From Limnoperna fortunei (lineage: Eukaryota > Mollusca > Bivalvia > Mytilida > Modiolidae), in the NCBI GenBank assembly GCA_944474755.1, contig OX104123.1, positions 67,263,898 through 67,327,897 of the forward strand: DNA of 64,000 bases. Reading direction: 5' to 3'. Positions 11,701-26,700 of this stretch are shown in pieces. A model generated the notes under the pieces. It did not search any database. It was not told where the DNA came from and saw only the letters and a list, made by a program, of their open reading frames with translations. The position numbers were made by a program, and so were the translations under genes. Each line of letters begins with the position of its first letter. The stretch's first letter is position 1.

Positions 11701-14700
11701 ACTGTACATAAGAAGCATGACAGGATGACTGCATATGTCTAGCATTTACATGTAAATTGCATGTATACTATGAATGGTAGATAGAATATGTGCAGTATAT
11801 CAGGTAGACTGGATGTTAAATATGACAGCTAGACCATATGTCAAGTATGACATTAAGACTTAAAATGTCTGGTATGAATGGTTGACTGCATATGTTTAGT
11901 ATGATAGGTGTACCGAATCTGTCCAGTATGAAATGGACTGCATATGTCCAGAATGACAGGTAGACTGCATGTCTCGTATGACAGGTAGGCTTCATATGTC
12001 CAGTATGACATTTAGACTTATTATGTCCACTAGGACAGGTAGACTGCATATGTCCAGTATGAAAGGTAGACTGCATATGTCCAGTAGGACAGATAGACTG
12101 CATGCGTCAAGCATGACTGGTAATGTCCATTATGACAGGTAGTGTGAATATGTCAAGTATGACATGTAGTCTACATATGTCAAGTATGACATGTAGTCTA
12201 CATATGTCAAGTATGACATGTAGTCTACATATTTCAAGTATGACAGAATGGATATGTCAAGTATGACAGGTAGACTGGATATGTCCAGTGTGACAGGCGA
12301 CTGCTTAAGTACAGAATGACATGTAGACTGCATGTCCAATATGACAGATAGACTGCATACGTCAAGCTTGACTAATAATGTCCATTATGACAGGTAGTCT
12401 GAGTATGACATTACACTGCCTATGTCAAGTATGACATTACACTGCCTTTGTCATTACACAGCATATGTCAAATATGACAAACTGACTATGTCAAGTATGA
12501 CATTACACTGCCTATGTCAAATATGACTTTACACTGCATATGTCAAGTATGACATTACATGGCATTTGTCAAGTATGACATTACACTGCCTATGTCAAGT
12601 ATGACATTACATGGTATATGTCAAGTATGACATTACACTGCCTATGTCAAGTATTGCATTAAACTACCTATGTCAAGTATGACATTACACAGCATGCCAG
12701 GTATGACATTACACTGCATGTGTCAAGTATGACAGTACACAGCATATGTCAAGTATGACATTACACTGTCTATGTCAAGTATGACATTACACTGCCTATG
12801 TCAAGTATGACATTACACTGCCTATGCCAAGTATGACATTACAGTGCCTATGTCAAGTATGACATTACACAGCATCTGTAAAATATGACATTACACGGCC
12901 TATGTCAAATAGACTGCATTTGTCCAGTATGTCAGGTAGACTGCATATTTCAAGCATGATAGGTAGACTGCATATGTCTAGTGTGACAATTAGACTTTAT
13001 TTTTCATGTATGACAAATGTTTGTTCATTATGACATGTAGGTTACAGCTGTCCACTAGAACAGGTATTTAAAAATATTAAATACCAATAGAATACACATG
13101 TTTAGCAGGTGGCTGACATACGAGCCAGGATGGCATGGTATGCATTCTCAGTGGAAGGTCGTGTTTTACTTCCTTTTTGTACTGAATCAGAAAATATCAA
13201 TGTACATCTTGTTATGGCCGACATGTTACATGATTCATTGATTAATCTCGGGTAATGATATATTTCACCATAAGTGTTGGTATTCATTTTATTTGTCTCA
13301 TTGACCTGAATCAGAAAATATCAGTCTCAGCGACGTTTGTTACCCTGAGTGTGGCCATTTATTTAACTCGACTCTTTGTACAGAATAAAAAAATATCAAG
13401 ATTTATTTGATATGTTACAAAAACTACTTTTGTTATATGTAGCTTTATAACTTACATTGAGGAGATTTGGGAGAGTGTGTATGTATTCCTCAGTTGAAGG
13501 TTGAGTTTTACTTCATTTTTGTACGGAATCAGAAAATATCAATGTACATCTTGTTATGGCCGACATGTTACAAGATTCATTGATTAATCTCAGATAAAGA
13601 TATATTTCACCATAAGTGTTGGGATTCATTTTATTCGTCTCATTGACCTGAATCAGAAAATATCAATCTCAACGACGTTTGTTACAAAAAGTTATTTTTT
13701 TATACTTTGACCACAGAGATTTATAGTACATTTTTAATGGCCGACATTATAAAACATACATTATTTCACACAAACCAAATATTTTACCTTGAGTGTGGCC
13801 ATTTATGTAACTCGACTCTTTGTACAGAATTAGAAAATATCACTCTCAACGACGTTTGTTACAAAAAGTTATTTTTTTATACTTTGACCACAGAGATTTA
13901 TAGTACATTTTTAATGGCCGACATGAAAAAACGTACATTATTTCACACAAACCAAATATTTCACCCTGAGTGTGGCCATTTATTTAACTCGACTCTTTGT
14001 ATAGAATCAGAAAATATCAAGTTTTATTAGATCTGTTACAAAAACTACTTTTGTTATATGTAGCTGTATAACTGGTATTGAGGAGATTTGATGACAAGAT
14101 GTCTGTTATTTACAGAGAAATCGTTTTAATTATACATTTATAACATTATAGGGATACACACCATTGCACAAAGCATCAGAGGGACGCTCTCGAGACGTGG
14201 CAGAACTACTGATATCAAAGGGGGCTGACATACAGTTCCAGGATCGCTGGGTATGTATTCCTCAGTGGAAGGATTTATAGTACATTTTTAATGGCCGACA
14301 TTATAAAACATACATTATTTCACACAAACCAAATATTTCAGCCTGAGTGTGGCCATTTATTTTACTCGACTTTTCATACAGAATAAGAAAATATCACTCT
14401 CAACGACGTTTGTTACAAAAAGTTATACTTTTATACTTTGACCACAGAGATTTATAGTACATTTTTAATGGCTGACATGATAAAACATACATTATTTCAC
14501 ACAAACCAAATATTTCACCCTGAGTGTGGCCATTTATTTAACTCGACTCTTTGTACAGAATCAGAAAATATCAAGTTTTATTAGATCTGTTACAAAAACT
14601 ACTTTTGTTATATGTAGCTGTATAACTTACATTGAGGAGATTTGATGACAAGATGTCTGTTATTTACAGAGAAATCATTTTAATTATAAATTTATAACAT

Positions 14701-17700
14701 TCTAGGGAGACACGTCATTGCACAGAGCATCAGAGAGTGGCTTCCGAGACGTGGCAGAACTACTGATATCAAAGGGGGCTGACATCAACAGCCAGGATGA
14801 GGAGGTATGTATTTCTCAGTGGAAGGTCGTGTTTTACTTCATTTTTGTACTGAATCAGAAAATATCAATGTACATCTTGTTATGGCCGACATGTTACAAG
14901 ATTCATGGATTAATCTCAGATAATGATATATTTGACCATAAGTGTTGGGATTCATTTTATTCGTCTCATTGACCTGAATCAGAAAATATCAGTCTCAGCG
15001 ACGTTTCTTAGAAAAAGTTATTTTTTTATACTTTGACCACAGAGATTTATAGTACATTTTTAATGGCTGACATGATAAACATACATTATTTCACACAAAC
15101 CAAATATTTCAGCCTGAGTGTGGCCATTTATTTTACTCGACTCTTCATACAGAATCAGAAAATATCACTCTCAACGACGGTTGTTACAAAAAGTTATTTT
15201 TTTATACTTTGACAACAGAGATTTATAGTACATTTTTAATGGCTGACATGATAAAACATACATTATTTCACGCAAACCAAATATTTCACCCTAAGTGTGG
15301 CCATTTATTTAACTCGACTCTTCGTGCAGAATCAGAAAATATCAAGTTGTATTAGATCTGTTACAAAAACTACTTTTGTTATAAGTAGCTGTATAACTTA
15401 CATTGAGGAGATTTGATGACAAGATGTCTGTCATTTACAGAGAAATCATTTTAGTTATAAATTTATAACATTCTAGGGTGACACACCATTGCACAGAGCA
15501 TCAGAGGGAGGCTCTCGAGACGTGGCAGAACTACTGATATCAAAGGGGGCTCACATTGGGAGACGGGGTTACTATGTATGTATTCCTCAGTGGAAGGTCG
15601 TGTTTTACTTCATTTTTGTACTGAATCAGAAAATATCAATGTACATCTTGTTATGGCCGACATGTTACAAAAATCATTGATTAATCTCAGATAAAGATGT
15701 ATTTCACCATAAGTGTTGGGATTCATTTTATTCGTCTCATTGATCTGAATCAGAAAATATCAGTCTCAACGACGTTTGTTACAAAAAGTTATTTTTTTTA
15801 TACTTTGACCACAGAGATTTATAGTACATTTTTACAGGCCGACTTGATAAAACATACATTATTTCACACAAACCAAATATTTCACCCTGAGTGTGGCATT
15901 TATTTTACTCGTCTCTTCATACAGAATCAGAAAATATCAGTCTCAACGATGTTTGTTACAAAAAGTTATTTTTTTATACTTTGACCACAGAGATTTATAG
16001 TACATTTTTAACGGCCGACATGATAAAACATACATTATTTCACGAAAACCAAATATTTCACCCTGAATGTGGCAATTTATTTTACTCGACTCTTCGTACA
16101 GAATCAGAAAATATCAAGTTTTATTAGATCTGTTACAAAAACTTCTTTTGTTATATGTAGCTGTATAACTGACATTGAGGAGATTTGATGATAAGATGTC
16201 TGTTATTTACAAAGAAATCGTTTTAATTATAAATTTATAACATTATAGGGATACACACCATTGCACATAGCGGCACAGGGAGGCTTTCGAGACGTGGCAG
16301 AAATACTGATATCAAAGGGGGCTGACATCAACAGCCAGGATGACGATGTATGTATTCCTCAGTGGAAGGTCGTGTTTTACTTCATTTTTGTACTGAATCA
16401 GAAAATATCAATGTACATATTGTTATTGCTGACATGTTACAAGATTCATTGATTAATCTCAGATAATGATATATTTCACCATAAGTGTTGGGATTAATTT
16501 TATTCGTCTCATTGACCTGAATCAGAAAATATCAGTCTCAACGACGTTTGTTTCAAAAAGTTTTTTTTTTTATACTTTGACCACAGGGATTTATAGTACA
16601 TTTTTAATGGCCGACATGATAAAACATACATTATTTCACACAAACCAAATATTTCACCCTGAGTGTGGCCATTTATTTTACTCGACTCTTCATACAGAAT
16701 CAGAAAATATCAGTCTCAACGACGTTTGTTACAAAAAGTTATTTTTTTTATACTTTGACCACAGAGATTTATAGTACATTTTTAATGGCCGACATGATAA
16801 AACATGCATTATTTCACGCAAACCAAATATTTCACCCTGAGTGTGGCCATTTATTTTACTCGACTCTTCGTACAGAATCAGAAAATATCAAGTTTTATTA
16901 GATATGTTACAAAACTACTTTTGTTATATGTAGCTGTATCTTACATTGAAGAGATTTGATGACAAAATGTCTGTTATTTACAGAGAAATCGTTTTAATTA
17001 TAAATTTATAACGTTCTAGGGAAACACACCATTACACTGGGCTGCACAGGGAGACTTCCTAGACTTGGCAAAACTACTGATATCAAAAGGGGCTGACATA
17101 CGGAGCAAGGATGACTTTGTATGTATTCCTCAGTGGAAGGTCGTGTTTTACTTCATTTTTGTACTGAATCAGAAAATATCAATGTACATCTTGTTATGGC
17201 CGACATGTTACAAGATTCATTGATTAATCTCAGATAATGATATATTTCACCATAAGTGTTGGGATTCATTTTATTCGTCTCATTGACCTGAATCAGAAAA
17301 TTTCAGTCTCAACGACGTTTGTTACAAAAAGTTATTTTTTTATACTTTGACCAAAGAGATTTATAGTACATTTTTAATGGCCGACATGATAAAATATACA
17401 TTATTTTACACAAACCAAATATTTTACCCTGAGTGTGGCCATTATTTAACTCGACTCTTTGTACAGAATCAGAAAATATCGTCTCAACGACGTTTGTAAC
17501 AAAAAGTTATTTCTTTGTACTTTGACCACAGAGATTTATAGTACATTTTTAATGGCCGACATGATAAAACATACATTATTTCACACAAACCAAATATTTC
17601 ACCCTGAGTGTGGCCATTTATTGAACTCTACTCTTTGTACAGAATCCGAAAATATCAAGTTTTTTTATATACAAAAACTGCTTTTGTTGTTTGTATCTGA

Positions 17701-20700
17701 ATAACTTACATTTAGGAGATTGGATGACAAGATGTCTGTTATTTACAGAGAAATCGTTTGAATTATAAATTTATAAAATTCTAGAAAAAGACACCATTGC
17801 ACATAGCATTAGAGGAAGGCTTCCTAGACGTAGCAGAACTACTAATATCAAAGGGGGCAGATATACACAGCAAGGATCACGATGTATGTATTCCTCAGTC
17901 CAAGGTCGTGTTTGACTTCATTTTTGTACTGAATCAGAAAATATCAATCTAGATCTTGTTATGGCCGACATGTTACAAGATTCATTGATTAATCTCAGAT
18001 AATGATATATTTGACCGTAAGTGTTGGGATTCATTTTATTCGTCTCATTGATCTGAATCAGAAAATATCAGTCTCAACCACGTTTGTTACAAAAGTTATT
18101 TTTTATGCTTTGACCAAAGAGATTTATAGTACATTTTTAATGTCCGACATGATAAAAAATACATTATTTCACACAAACCAAATATTTCACCCTGAGTGTG
18201 GCCATTTATTTAACTCGACTATTTCTACAGAGTAAGCAAAAATCAAGTTTTGTTAGATCTGTTACAAAAACTACTATAGTTATATTTAGCTGTATAACTG
18301 ATATCGTGGGGATTTGATGACAAGTTGTATGTTATTAACAGTAAAATCCTTTTAGTTATAAATTTATAACATTCTAGGGAAACACACCATTGCACCTAGC
18401 ATCTAAAGAAGGATTCATAGACGTGGTATCACTGCTGATATCAAAAGGGGCTGACATACAGAGCCAGGATCGGTCGGTGTGTATTCCTCAGTGGAAAGTC
18501 GTGTTTTACTTCATCTTTGCACTGAATCAGAAAATATCAATGTACATCTTGTTATGGCCGACATGTTACAAGGTTCATTGATTAATCTCAGATCAAGATA
18601 TATTTGACCATAAGTTTTAGGATTCATTTTATTCGTCTCATTGACCTGAATCGGAAAATATCAGTGTCAACGATGTGTGTTACAAAACATTATTTTTTAT
18701 ACTTTTACCACAGAGATTTATAGCACATTTATAATGGCCAAGATTATAAAACGTACATTATTTCACACAAACCAACTATTTCACCCTAAGTGTGGCCATT
18801 TATTTAACTCGACTCTTCGTACATAATAAGAAAATATCAGTCTCAACGATGTTAGTTACCGACTCTTCGTACAGAATAAGAAAATATCAGTCTCAACGAC
18901 GTTAGTTACAAAAAGTAATTTTTTTAAACTTTGACCACAGAGATTTGTAATACATTTTTAATGGCCGACATAATAAAACATGCATTATTTCACACAAACT
19001 AAATATTTTACCCAGAGTGTGGCCATTTATTTAACTGGACTCTTTGTACACATCAGAAAATATCAAGTTTTATTAGATCTGTTACAAAAACTATTTTTAT
19101 TATATGTAGCTGTATAACTTACATTAAGGAGATTTGATGACAAAATGTCTGTTATTTACAGAGAAATCGTTTAGATAATAAATTTATAACATTCTAGAAA
19201 AACACACCATTACACAGAGCATCAAAGGGAGGCTTCCTAGACGTGGCAGCACTACTGATATCAAAGGGGGCTGACATGCATCGCCGGGGTCGGTGGGTAT
19301 GTATTCCGCAGTGCAAGGTCGTGTTTTACTTCATTTTTGTACTGAATCAGAAAATATCAATGCACATCTTGTTTTGACCGACATGTTACAATATTCATTG
19401 ATTAATCTCAGATAATGATATATTTAACCATAAGTGTTGGGATTCATTTTATTCGTCTCATTGATCTGAATCAGAAAATATCAGTCTCAATCACGTTTGA
19501 TACAAAAGTTATTTTTTATGCTTTGACCAACGAGATTTATAGTACATTTTTAATGCCCGACATGATAAAACATACATTATTTCACACAAACCAAATATTT
19601 CACCCTGAGTGTGGCCATTTATTTAACTCGACTATTTGTACAGAGTAAGCAAAAATCAAGTTTTATTAAATTTGTTACAAAAACTACTTTTGTTATATGC
19701 TGCTGTATAACTGACATTGAGGAGATTTGATGACAAGATGTCTGTTATTTACAAAGACATCGTTCTAATTATAAATTTATAACATTCTAGAAAATGACAC
19801 CATTACACATAGCATCAGAGGGAGGCTTCCTAGACGTGGCAGAACTACTGGTATCAAAGGGGGCTGACATACACAGCCAGGATCGCTATGTATGTATTCC
19901 TCAGTCGAAGGTCGTGTTTTACTTCATTTTTCTACTGAATCAGAAAATATCAACGTACATCATGTTATTGCCGACATGTTACAAGATTCATTGATTAATC
20001 TCAGATCAAGATATATTTGACCATAAGTGTTAGGATTCATTTTATTCGTCTCATTGACCTGAATCAGAAAAGTCTCAACGACGTTTGTTACTAAAAGATA
20101 CATTTTTATACTTTGACCACAGAGATTTATAGTACATTTTGAATGGCCAACATGATAAATCATACATTATTTCACACAAACTAAATATTTTACCCTGAGT
20201 GTGGCCATTTATTTAACTCAACCCTTTGTACAGAATCAGAAAATATCAAGTTTTATAAAATCTGTTACAAAAACTACTTTTGTTATATATAGCTGTATAA
20301 CTGACATTGAGGAAATTTGATGACAAGGTGTCTGTTATTTACGGAGAAGTCGTTTAAATTATAAATTTATAACATTCTAGGGAGACACACCATTGCACAG
20401 AGCATCAGAGAGAGGCTCCCTAGACGTGGCAGAACTACTGATATCAAAGGGGGCTGACATACACAGTCAGGATAACCATGTATGTATTCCTCAGAGGAAG
20501 GTCGTGTTTTACTTCATTTTTGTACTTAATCAGAAAAAATATCAATGTACATCTCGGTACGGCCGACATGTTACAATATTCATTGATTAATCTCAGATAA
20601 TGATATATTTCACCATAAGTGATGGGATTCATTTCATTCGTCTCATTGATCTGATTCAGAAAATATCAGTTTCAATGACGTTTGTTACAAAAAGTTATTT

Positions 20701-23700
20701 TTTTATACTTTGACCAAACAGATTTATAGTACATTTTTAATGGCCGACATGATAAAACATACATTATTTCACACAAACCAAATATTTCACCCTGAGTGTG
20801 GCCATTTATTTAACTCGACTCTTTGTACAGAATCAGAAAATATCAGTCTCAATCACGTTTGATACAAAAGTTATTTTTTATGCTTTGACCAAAGAGATTT
20901 ATAGTACATTTTTAATGCCCGACATGATAAAACATACATTATTTCACACAAACCAAATATTTCACCCTGAGTGTGGCCATTTATTTAACTCGACTATTTG
21001 TACAGAGTAAGCAAAAATCAAGTTTTATTAGATTTGTTACAAAAACTACTTTTGTTATATGCTGCTGTATAAGTGACATTGAGGAGATTTGATGACAAGA
21101 TGTCTGTTATTTACAAAGACATCGTTCTAATGATAAATTTATAACATTCTAGAAAATGACACCATTACACATAGCATCAGAGGGAGGCTTCCTAGACGTG
21201 GCAGAACTACTGGTATCAAAGGGGGCTGACATACACAGCCAGGATCGCTATGTATGTATTCCTTAGTCGAAGGTCGTGTTTTACTTCATTTTTGTACTGA
21301 ATCAGACAATATCAATGTACATCATGTTATGGCCGACATGTTACAAGATTCATTGATTAATCTCAGATCAAGATATATTTGACCATAAGTGTTAGGATTC
21401 ATTTTATTCGTCTCATTGACCTGAATCAGAAAAGTCTCAACGACGTTTGTTACTAAAAGATACATTTTTATACTTTGGCCACAGAGATTTATAGTACATT
21501 TTGAATGGCCGACATGATAAAACATACATTATTTCACACAAACCAAATATTTCACCCTGAGTGTGGCCATTTATTTTACTCGACTCTTCATACAGAATCA
21601 GAAAATATCAGTCTCAACGACGTTTGTTACAAAAAGTTATTTTTTTATACTTTGACCAAAGAGATTTATAGTACATTTTTAATGGCCGACATGATAAAAC
21701 ATACATTATTTCAGAAAAATCTAATATTTCACCCTGAGTGTGGCCATTTATTTAACTCGACGTTGTGTACAGAATCAGAAAATATCAAGTTTTATTAGAT
21801 CTGTTACAAAAGCTACTTTTTACATATGCAGGTGTATAACTGACATTGAGGAGATTTGATGACAAGACGCGAGTTATTTACCAAACCAAAATGTTGATAT
21901 TTACCAGACATCATTGTAATAAAAGGAGTTATTTTGTAAGCAAGCTTCATTTATTTCTAAATATATTGTTTATAGACATTACTTTATTTATATTGTTAGA
22001 TGAAAATTATGCATGTTTTAAATGTTTTGTTTTCTTACAGGGAAGAACAGCACTGGACCGGGCGAAAGGAAAAGCAAAGATATTACTACAGGTAGTTTTA
22101 TCCTTTTACACAAACTTAAACTATGAAGGACAAGAAAAAACAATCAGGTGTTATGTAAACCAAATGATAAATGTAGTGACATCAGTTGTAGATTGTAGTC
22201 TGTGTAAGAGTTTTACCAAGTGTACTGGACACGTAAACCAAACACCTCGATGACATCAGGTATAAATTATAGTCTGTGTAAGAGTTATACCAAGTGTACT
22301 GTACACGTAAACCAAACGCCTCGGTGACATCAGGTATGGTATTGAGTGTAGTCTGTGTAAGAGTTGTACCAAGTGTACTGTACACGTAAACCAAATACAT
22401 TCCTGACATCAGGTATGAAATGTAGTCAGTGTAAGAGTTATACCAAGTGAACTGTACATGTAAACCAACACCTCGGTGACATCAGGTATGGAGTGCAGTC
22501 TGTGTAATAGTTATATCAATTGTACTGTACATATAAACCAACCCTCGGTGACATCAGGTATGGAGTGTAGTCTGTGTAATAGTTATACCAAGTGTACTGT
22601 ACATATAAACCAACACCTCGGTGACATCAGGTATGGAGTGTAGTCTGTGTAAGAATTATACCAAGTGTACTGTACACGCAAACCAAACACCTCGGTGACA
22701 TCAGGTATGGAGTGTAGTCTGTGTAAGAGTTATACCAAGTATACTGTACATATAAACCAACCCCTCGGTGACATCAGGTATGGAGTGTAGTCTGTGTAAT
22801 AGTTATACCAAGTGTACTGTACATATAAACCAACACCTCGGTGACATCAGGTATGGAGTGTAGTCTGTGTAAGAGTTATACCAAGTAAACTGTACATATA
22901 AACCAACCCCTCGGTGACATCAGGTATGGAGTGTAGTCTGTGTAAGAGTTATACCAAGTGTACTGTACATGTAAACAAAACACCCCAGTGACATCAGGTA
23001 TGAAATGTAGTCTGTGTAAGTGTTATTCCAAGTGTACTGTACATATAAACCAACACCTTGGTGACATCAGGTATGGAGTGTAGTCTGTGTAAGAGTTATA
23101 CCAGGTATACTGTACATATAAACCAACACCTTGGTGACATCAGGTATAAAGCGTAGTCTGTGTAAGAGTTATACCAAATGTACTGTAAAATTCAGTATTA
23201 AGTATAATGTAAACACCAGTACTAAGTATAATGTAAACACTTATACTAAGTATTATGTAACCATCAGTACTAAGTATAATGTAAACACCAGGGCCCGGTT
23301 TTATGAAGTTTTTATGAAGTTTTATGAAACTAAGGAGAGTACTAAGTATAATGTAAACACCAGTACTAAGTATAATGTAAACATCAGTACTAAGTATAAT
23401 GTAAACAACAGTACTAAGTGTAATGTAAACACCAGTACTAAGTATAATATAAACAACCGTACTAAGTATAATGCAAACACCAGTACTATGAATAATGTAA
23501 ACACGTGTACAAAGAATAATGTAGGCAGGGTGTGCTCGACTCCAATCTTAATTGACAAGGATATCCAGTTTTCCTACCGCAGGTCCAGGTTTTCTCCGGG
23601 TACTCTGCTTCCTCCCCCATCACACAAACAAAATATAATGTAAAAACAAGTACTAAGTATAATGTAAACACCAGTACTGAGTACAATTTAAACACGTGTA

Positions 23701-26700
23701 AATACAAGAACTAAGTATAATGTAAACACCAGTACTAATTATAATTTTAACACAAGAAATAAGTATGTTGTAAACACCAGTACTGAGTATAATGTAAACA
23801 TCTGTACTAAGTATAATGTAAACACAAGTACTAAGTATAATGTAGAAACAAGAACTAAGTATAATTTAAACACAAGTACCAAGTATAATGTAAACACTAG
23901 TACTAAGTATAATGTAAACACCAGTACTAAGTTTAATGTAAAAACAAGTACTAAGTTTAATGTAAAAACAAGTACTAAGTATAATGTAAACACCAGTACT
24001 AAGTATAATGTAAACACCTGTACTAAGTATAATGTAAACACTAGTACTAAGTATAATGTAAACACCAGTACTAAGTATAATGTAAACATCAGTACTAAGT
24101 ATAATGTAAACACCTGTACTAAGTATAATGTAAAAACAAGTAGTAAGTATAATGTAAACACCAGTACTAAGTATAATGTAAACACCTGTACTAAGTATAA
24201 TGTAAACATCAGTACTAAGTATAATGTAAACATCAGTACTAAGTATAATGTAACACCAGTACAAAGTATAATGTAAACACTAGTACTGAGTATAATGTAA
24301 AAACAAGTTCTAAGTATAATGTAAACACCAGTACAAAGTATAATGTAAACACCAGCACTAAGTATAATGTCAACACCAGTACTAAGTATCGTGTAAACAC
24401 TAGTACTAAGTATAATGTAAACACTATTACTAAGTTTAATGTAAACACTAGTACTAAGTATAATGTAAACACAAGTACTAAGTATAGTGTAAACACTATT
24501 ACTGAGTATAATGTAAACACTAGTACTAAGTATAATGTAAACACTAGTACTAAGTATAATGTAAACACAAGAACTAATTATAATGTAAACACCAGTACTA
24601 AGAATAGTGTAGACACTAGTACTAAGTATAATGCAAACACTAGTACTAAGTATAATGTAAACACCAGTACTAAGTATAATGTAAACATCAGTACTAAGTA
24701 TAATGTAAACACCAGTACAAAGTATAATGTAAACACTAGTACTGAGTATAATGTAAAAACAAGTTCTAAGTATAATGTAAACACCAGTACAAAGTATAAT
24801 GTAAACACCAGCACTAAGTATAATGTCAACACCAGTACTAAGTATCGTGTAAACACTAGTACTAAGTATAATGTAAACACTAATACTAAGTATAATGTAA
24901 ACACAAGAACTGATTATAATGTAAACACCAGTACTAAGAATAGTGTAAACACTAGTACTAAGTATAATGTAAACACTAGTACTAAGTATAATGTAAACAC
25001 CAGGACTAAGTATAATGTAAATACAAGAACTAAGTATAATGTAAACATAAGTACTAAGTATAATGTTAACACAAGAACTAAGTATAATGAAAACATCAGT
25101 AGTAAGTATAATGTAAACTCATGTACTAGGTATAATGAAAACACCAGTTCTGAGTATAATATAAACACCGGTACTAAGTATAATGTAAAAACAAGAACTA
25201 AGTATAATGCAAACACAGTTGTAATGTAAACACTAGTACTGAGTATAATGTAAACACCAGTACTATGTGTAATTTAAACATTAGTACTATGTTTAATGTA
25301 AACACCAGTACTAAGTACAATGTAAATACTGACTGAAACACATTTATTAAAGCCAAATAAACGGATCATCATCAAATTAAATGCACTCTTAGGCTCGGTG
25401 TTCTGGTTTATGCATCTCCTGGTTTACAGAGATACATAGTTACCACAAATGTAAACACCAGTTCTGAGTTTATCGTTAACACAAGTACTTAGTATAATGT
25501 AAACACCAGTACTAAGTATAATGTAAACACAATAACAAAGTATAATGTAAACACAATAACAAAGTATAATGTAAACACCAGTAATAGGTATAATGTAAAC
25601 ACAAGTACTAAGAATAACACTTACACCAGTACCAAGTATAAAGTAAAAACCAGTACTAAGTATAAAGTAAACACCAGTACTAATTATAATGTTAACACAA
25701 GAACTAAGTATATTGTAAACACCAGTACTGAGTATAATGTAAACATCTGTACTAAGTATAATGTAAACACAAGTACTAAGTATAATGTAAAAACAAGAAC
25801 TAAGTATAATGTAAACACAAGTACCAAGTATAATGTAAACACTAGTACTAAGTATAATGTAAACACCAGTACTATGTTTAATGTAAAAACAAGTACTAAG
25901 TTTAATGTAAAAACAAGTACTAAGTATAATTTAAACACCAGTACTAAGTATAATGTAAACACCTGTACTAAGTATAATGTAAACACTAGTACTAAGTATA
26001 ATGTAAACACCAGTATTAAGTATAATGTAATCATCAGTACTAAGTATAATGTAAACACCAGTACAAAGTATAATGTAAACACTAGTACTGAGTATAATGT
26101 AAAAACAAGTTCTAAGTATAATGTAAACACCAGTACTAAGTATAATGTAATCATCAGTACTAAGTATAATGTAAACACCAGTACAAAGTATAATGTAAAC
26201 ACTAGTACTGAGTATAATGTAAAAACAAGTTCTAAGTATAATGTAAACACCAGTACTAAGTATAATGTAAACACCAGCACTAAGTATAATGTCAACACCA
26301 GTACTAAGTATCATGTAAACACTAGTACTAAGTATAATGTAAACACTATTACTAAGTTTAATGTAAACACTAGTACTAAGTATAATGTAAACACAAGTAC
26401 TAAGTATAGTGTAAACACTATTACTGAGTATAATGTAAACACTAGTACTAAGTATAATGTAAACACTAGTACTAAGTATAATGTAAACACAAGAACTAAT
26501 TATAATGTAAACACCCTACTAAGTATAGTGTAAACACTAGAACTAAGTATAATGTAAACACTAGTACTAAGTATAATGTAAATACAAGAACTAAGTATAA
26601 TGTAAACACCAGTTCTAAGTATAATGTAAATACAAGAACTAAGTATAATGTAAACACAAGTACTAAGTATAATGTTAACACAAGAACTAAGTATGATGAA

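Larger units (their letters stand above)
19470..21512 (+). repeat. Recent 1362-bp-offset duplication within ankyrin array
   Basis: The blocks at about 19470-20150 and 20832-21512 carry the same intronic variants (TCACGTTTGATACAAAAG, ATTTTTAATGCCCGACATG, TTTTGAATGGCC) around identical exons. Only scattered single-base differences are seen, for example CCTCAGTCG versus CCTTAGTCG just after the exon. This is the youngest visible event in the array. Confidence 0.8.
13107..21880 (+). repeat. Tandemly amplified ankyrin exon-intron array
   Basis: Each unit is one 99-nt ankyrin exon plus an intron that itself contains 2-3 copies of a ~177-bp sub-unit (GAGATTTATAGTACATTTTT ... ACTTTGACCACA). Exon-to-exon distances are 554, 771, 772, 771, 765, 593, 820, 593, 590 and 772 bp, mostly two size classes differing by about one sub-unit. 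All introns share a 5' motif (GTATGTATTCCTCAGTGGAAGG) and a 3' motif (TGTCTGTTATTTACAGAGAAATCG ... TTTATAACATTCTAG). The intronic sub-units give many short plus-strand frames with the peptide MADMIKHTLFHTNQIFHPEC; these are repeats, not genes. Confidence 0.92.

Noticed and set aside
2880..12339. Minus-strand frames with MQSTCYTRH-type repeats
   Set aside because: Translations of the 27-bp satellite. Frame breaks occur wherever a unit changes length.
2880..12950. CRISPR-like array (regular repeats with variable parts)
   Set aside because: Units are directly contiguous, variants are themselves repeated, there are no cas genes, and the sequence is plainly eukaryotic.
13707..21798. Repeated plus-strand peptide TEIYSTFLMADMIKHTLFHTNQ, suggesting a repeated small gene
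   Set aside because: It lies in the introns between ankyrin exons, in the ~177-bp sub-unit. Copies vary in frame and carry stops, and substitutions do not favour synonymous sites by eye.
23739..26533. Long repetitive frames on both strands (TKYNVNTS on plus, VLVFTLYL on minus), up to 219 codons
   Set aside because: They arise because the satellite unit is 24 bp, a multiple of three without stops in some frames. They lack splice or start context and any non-repeat sequence.
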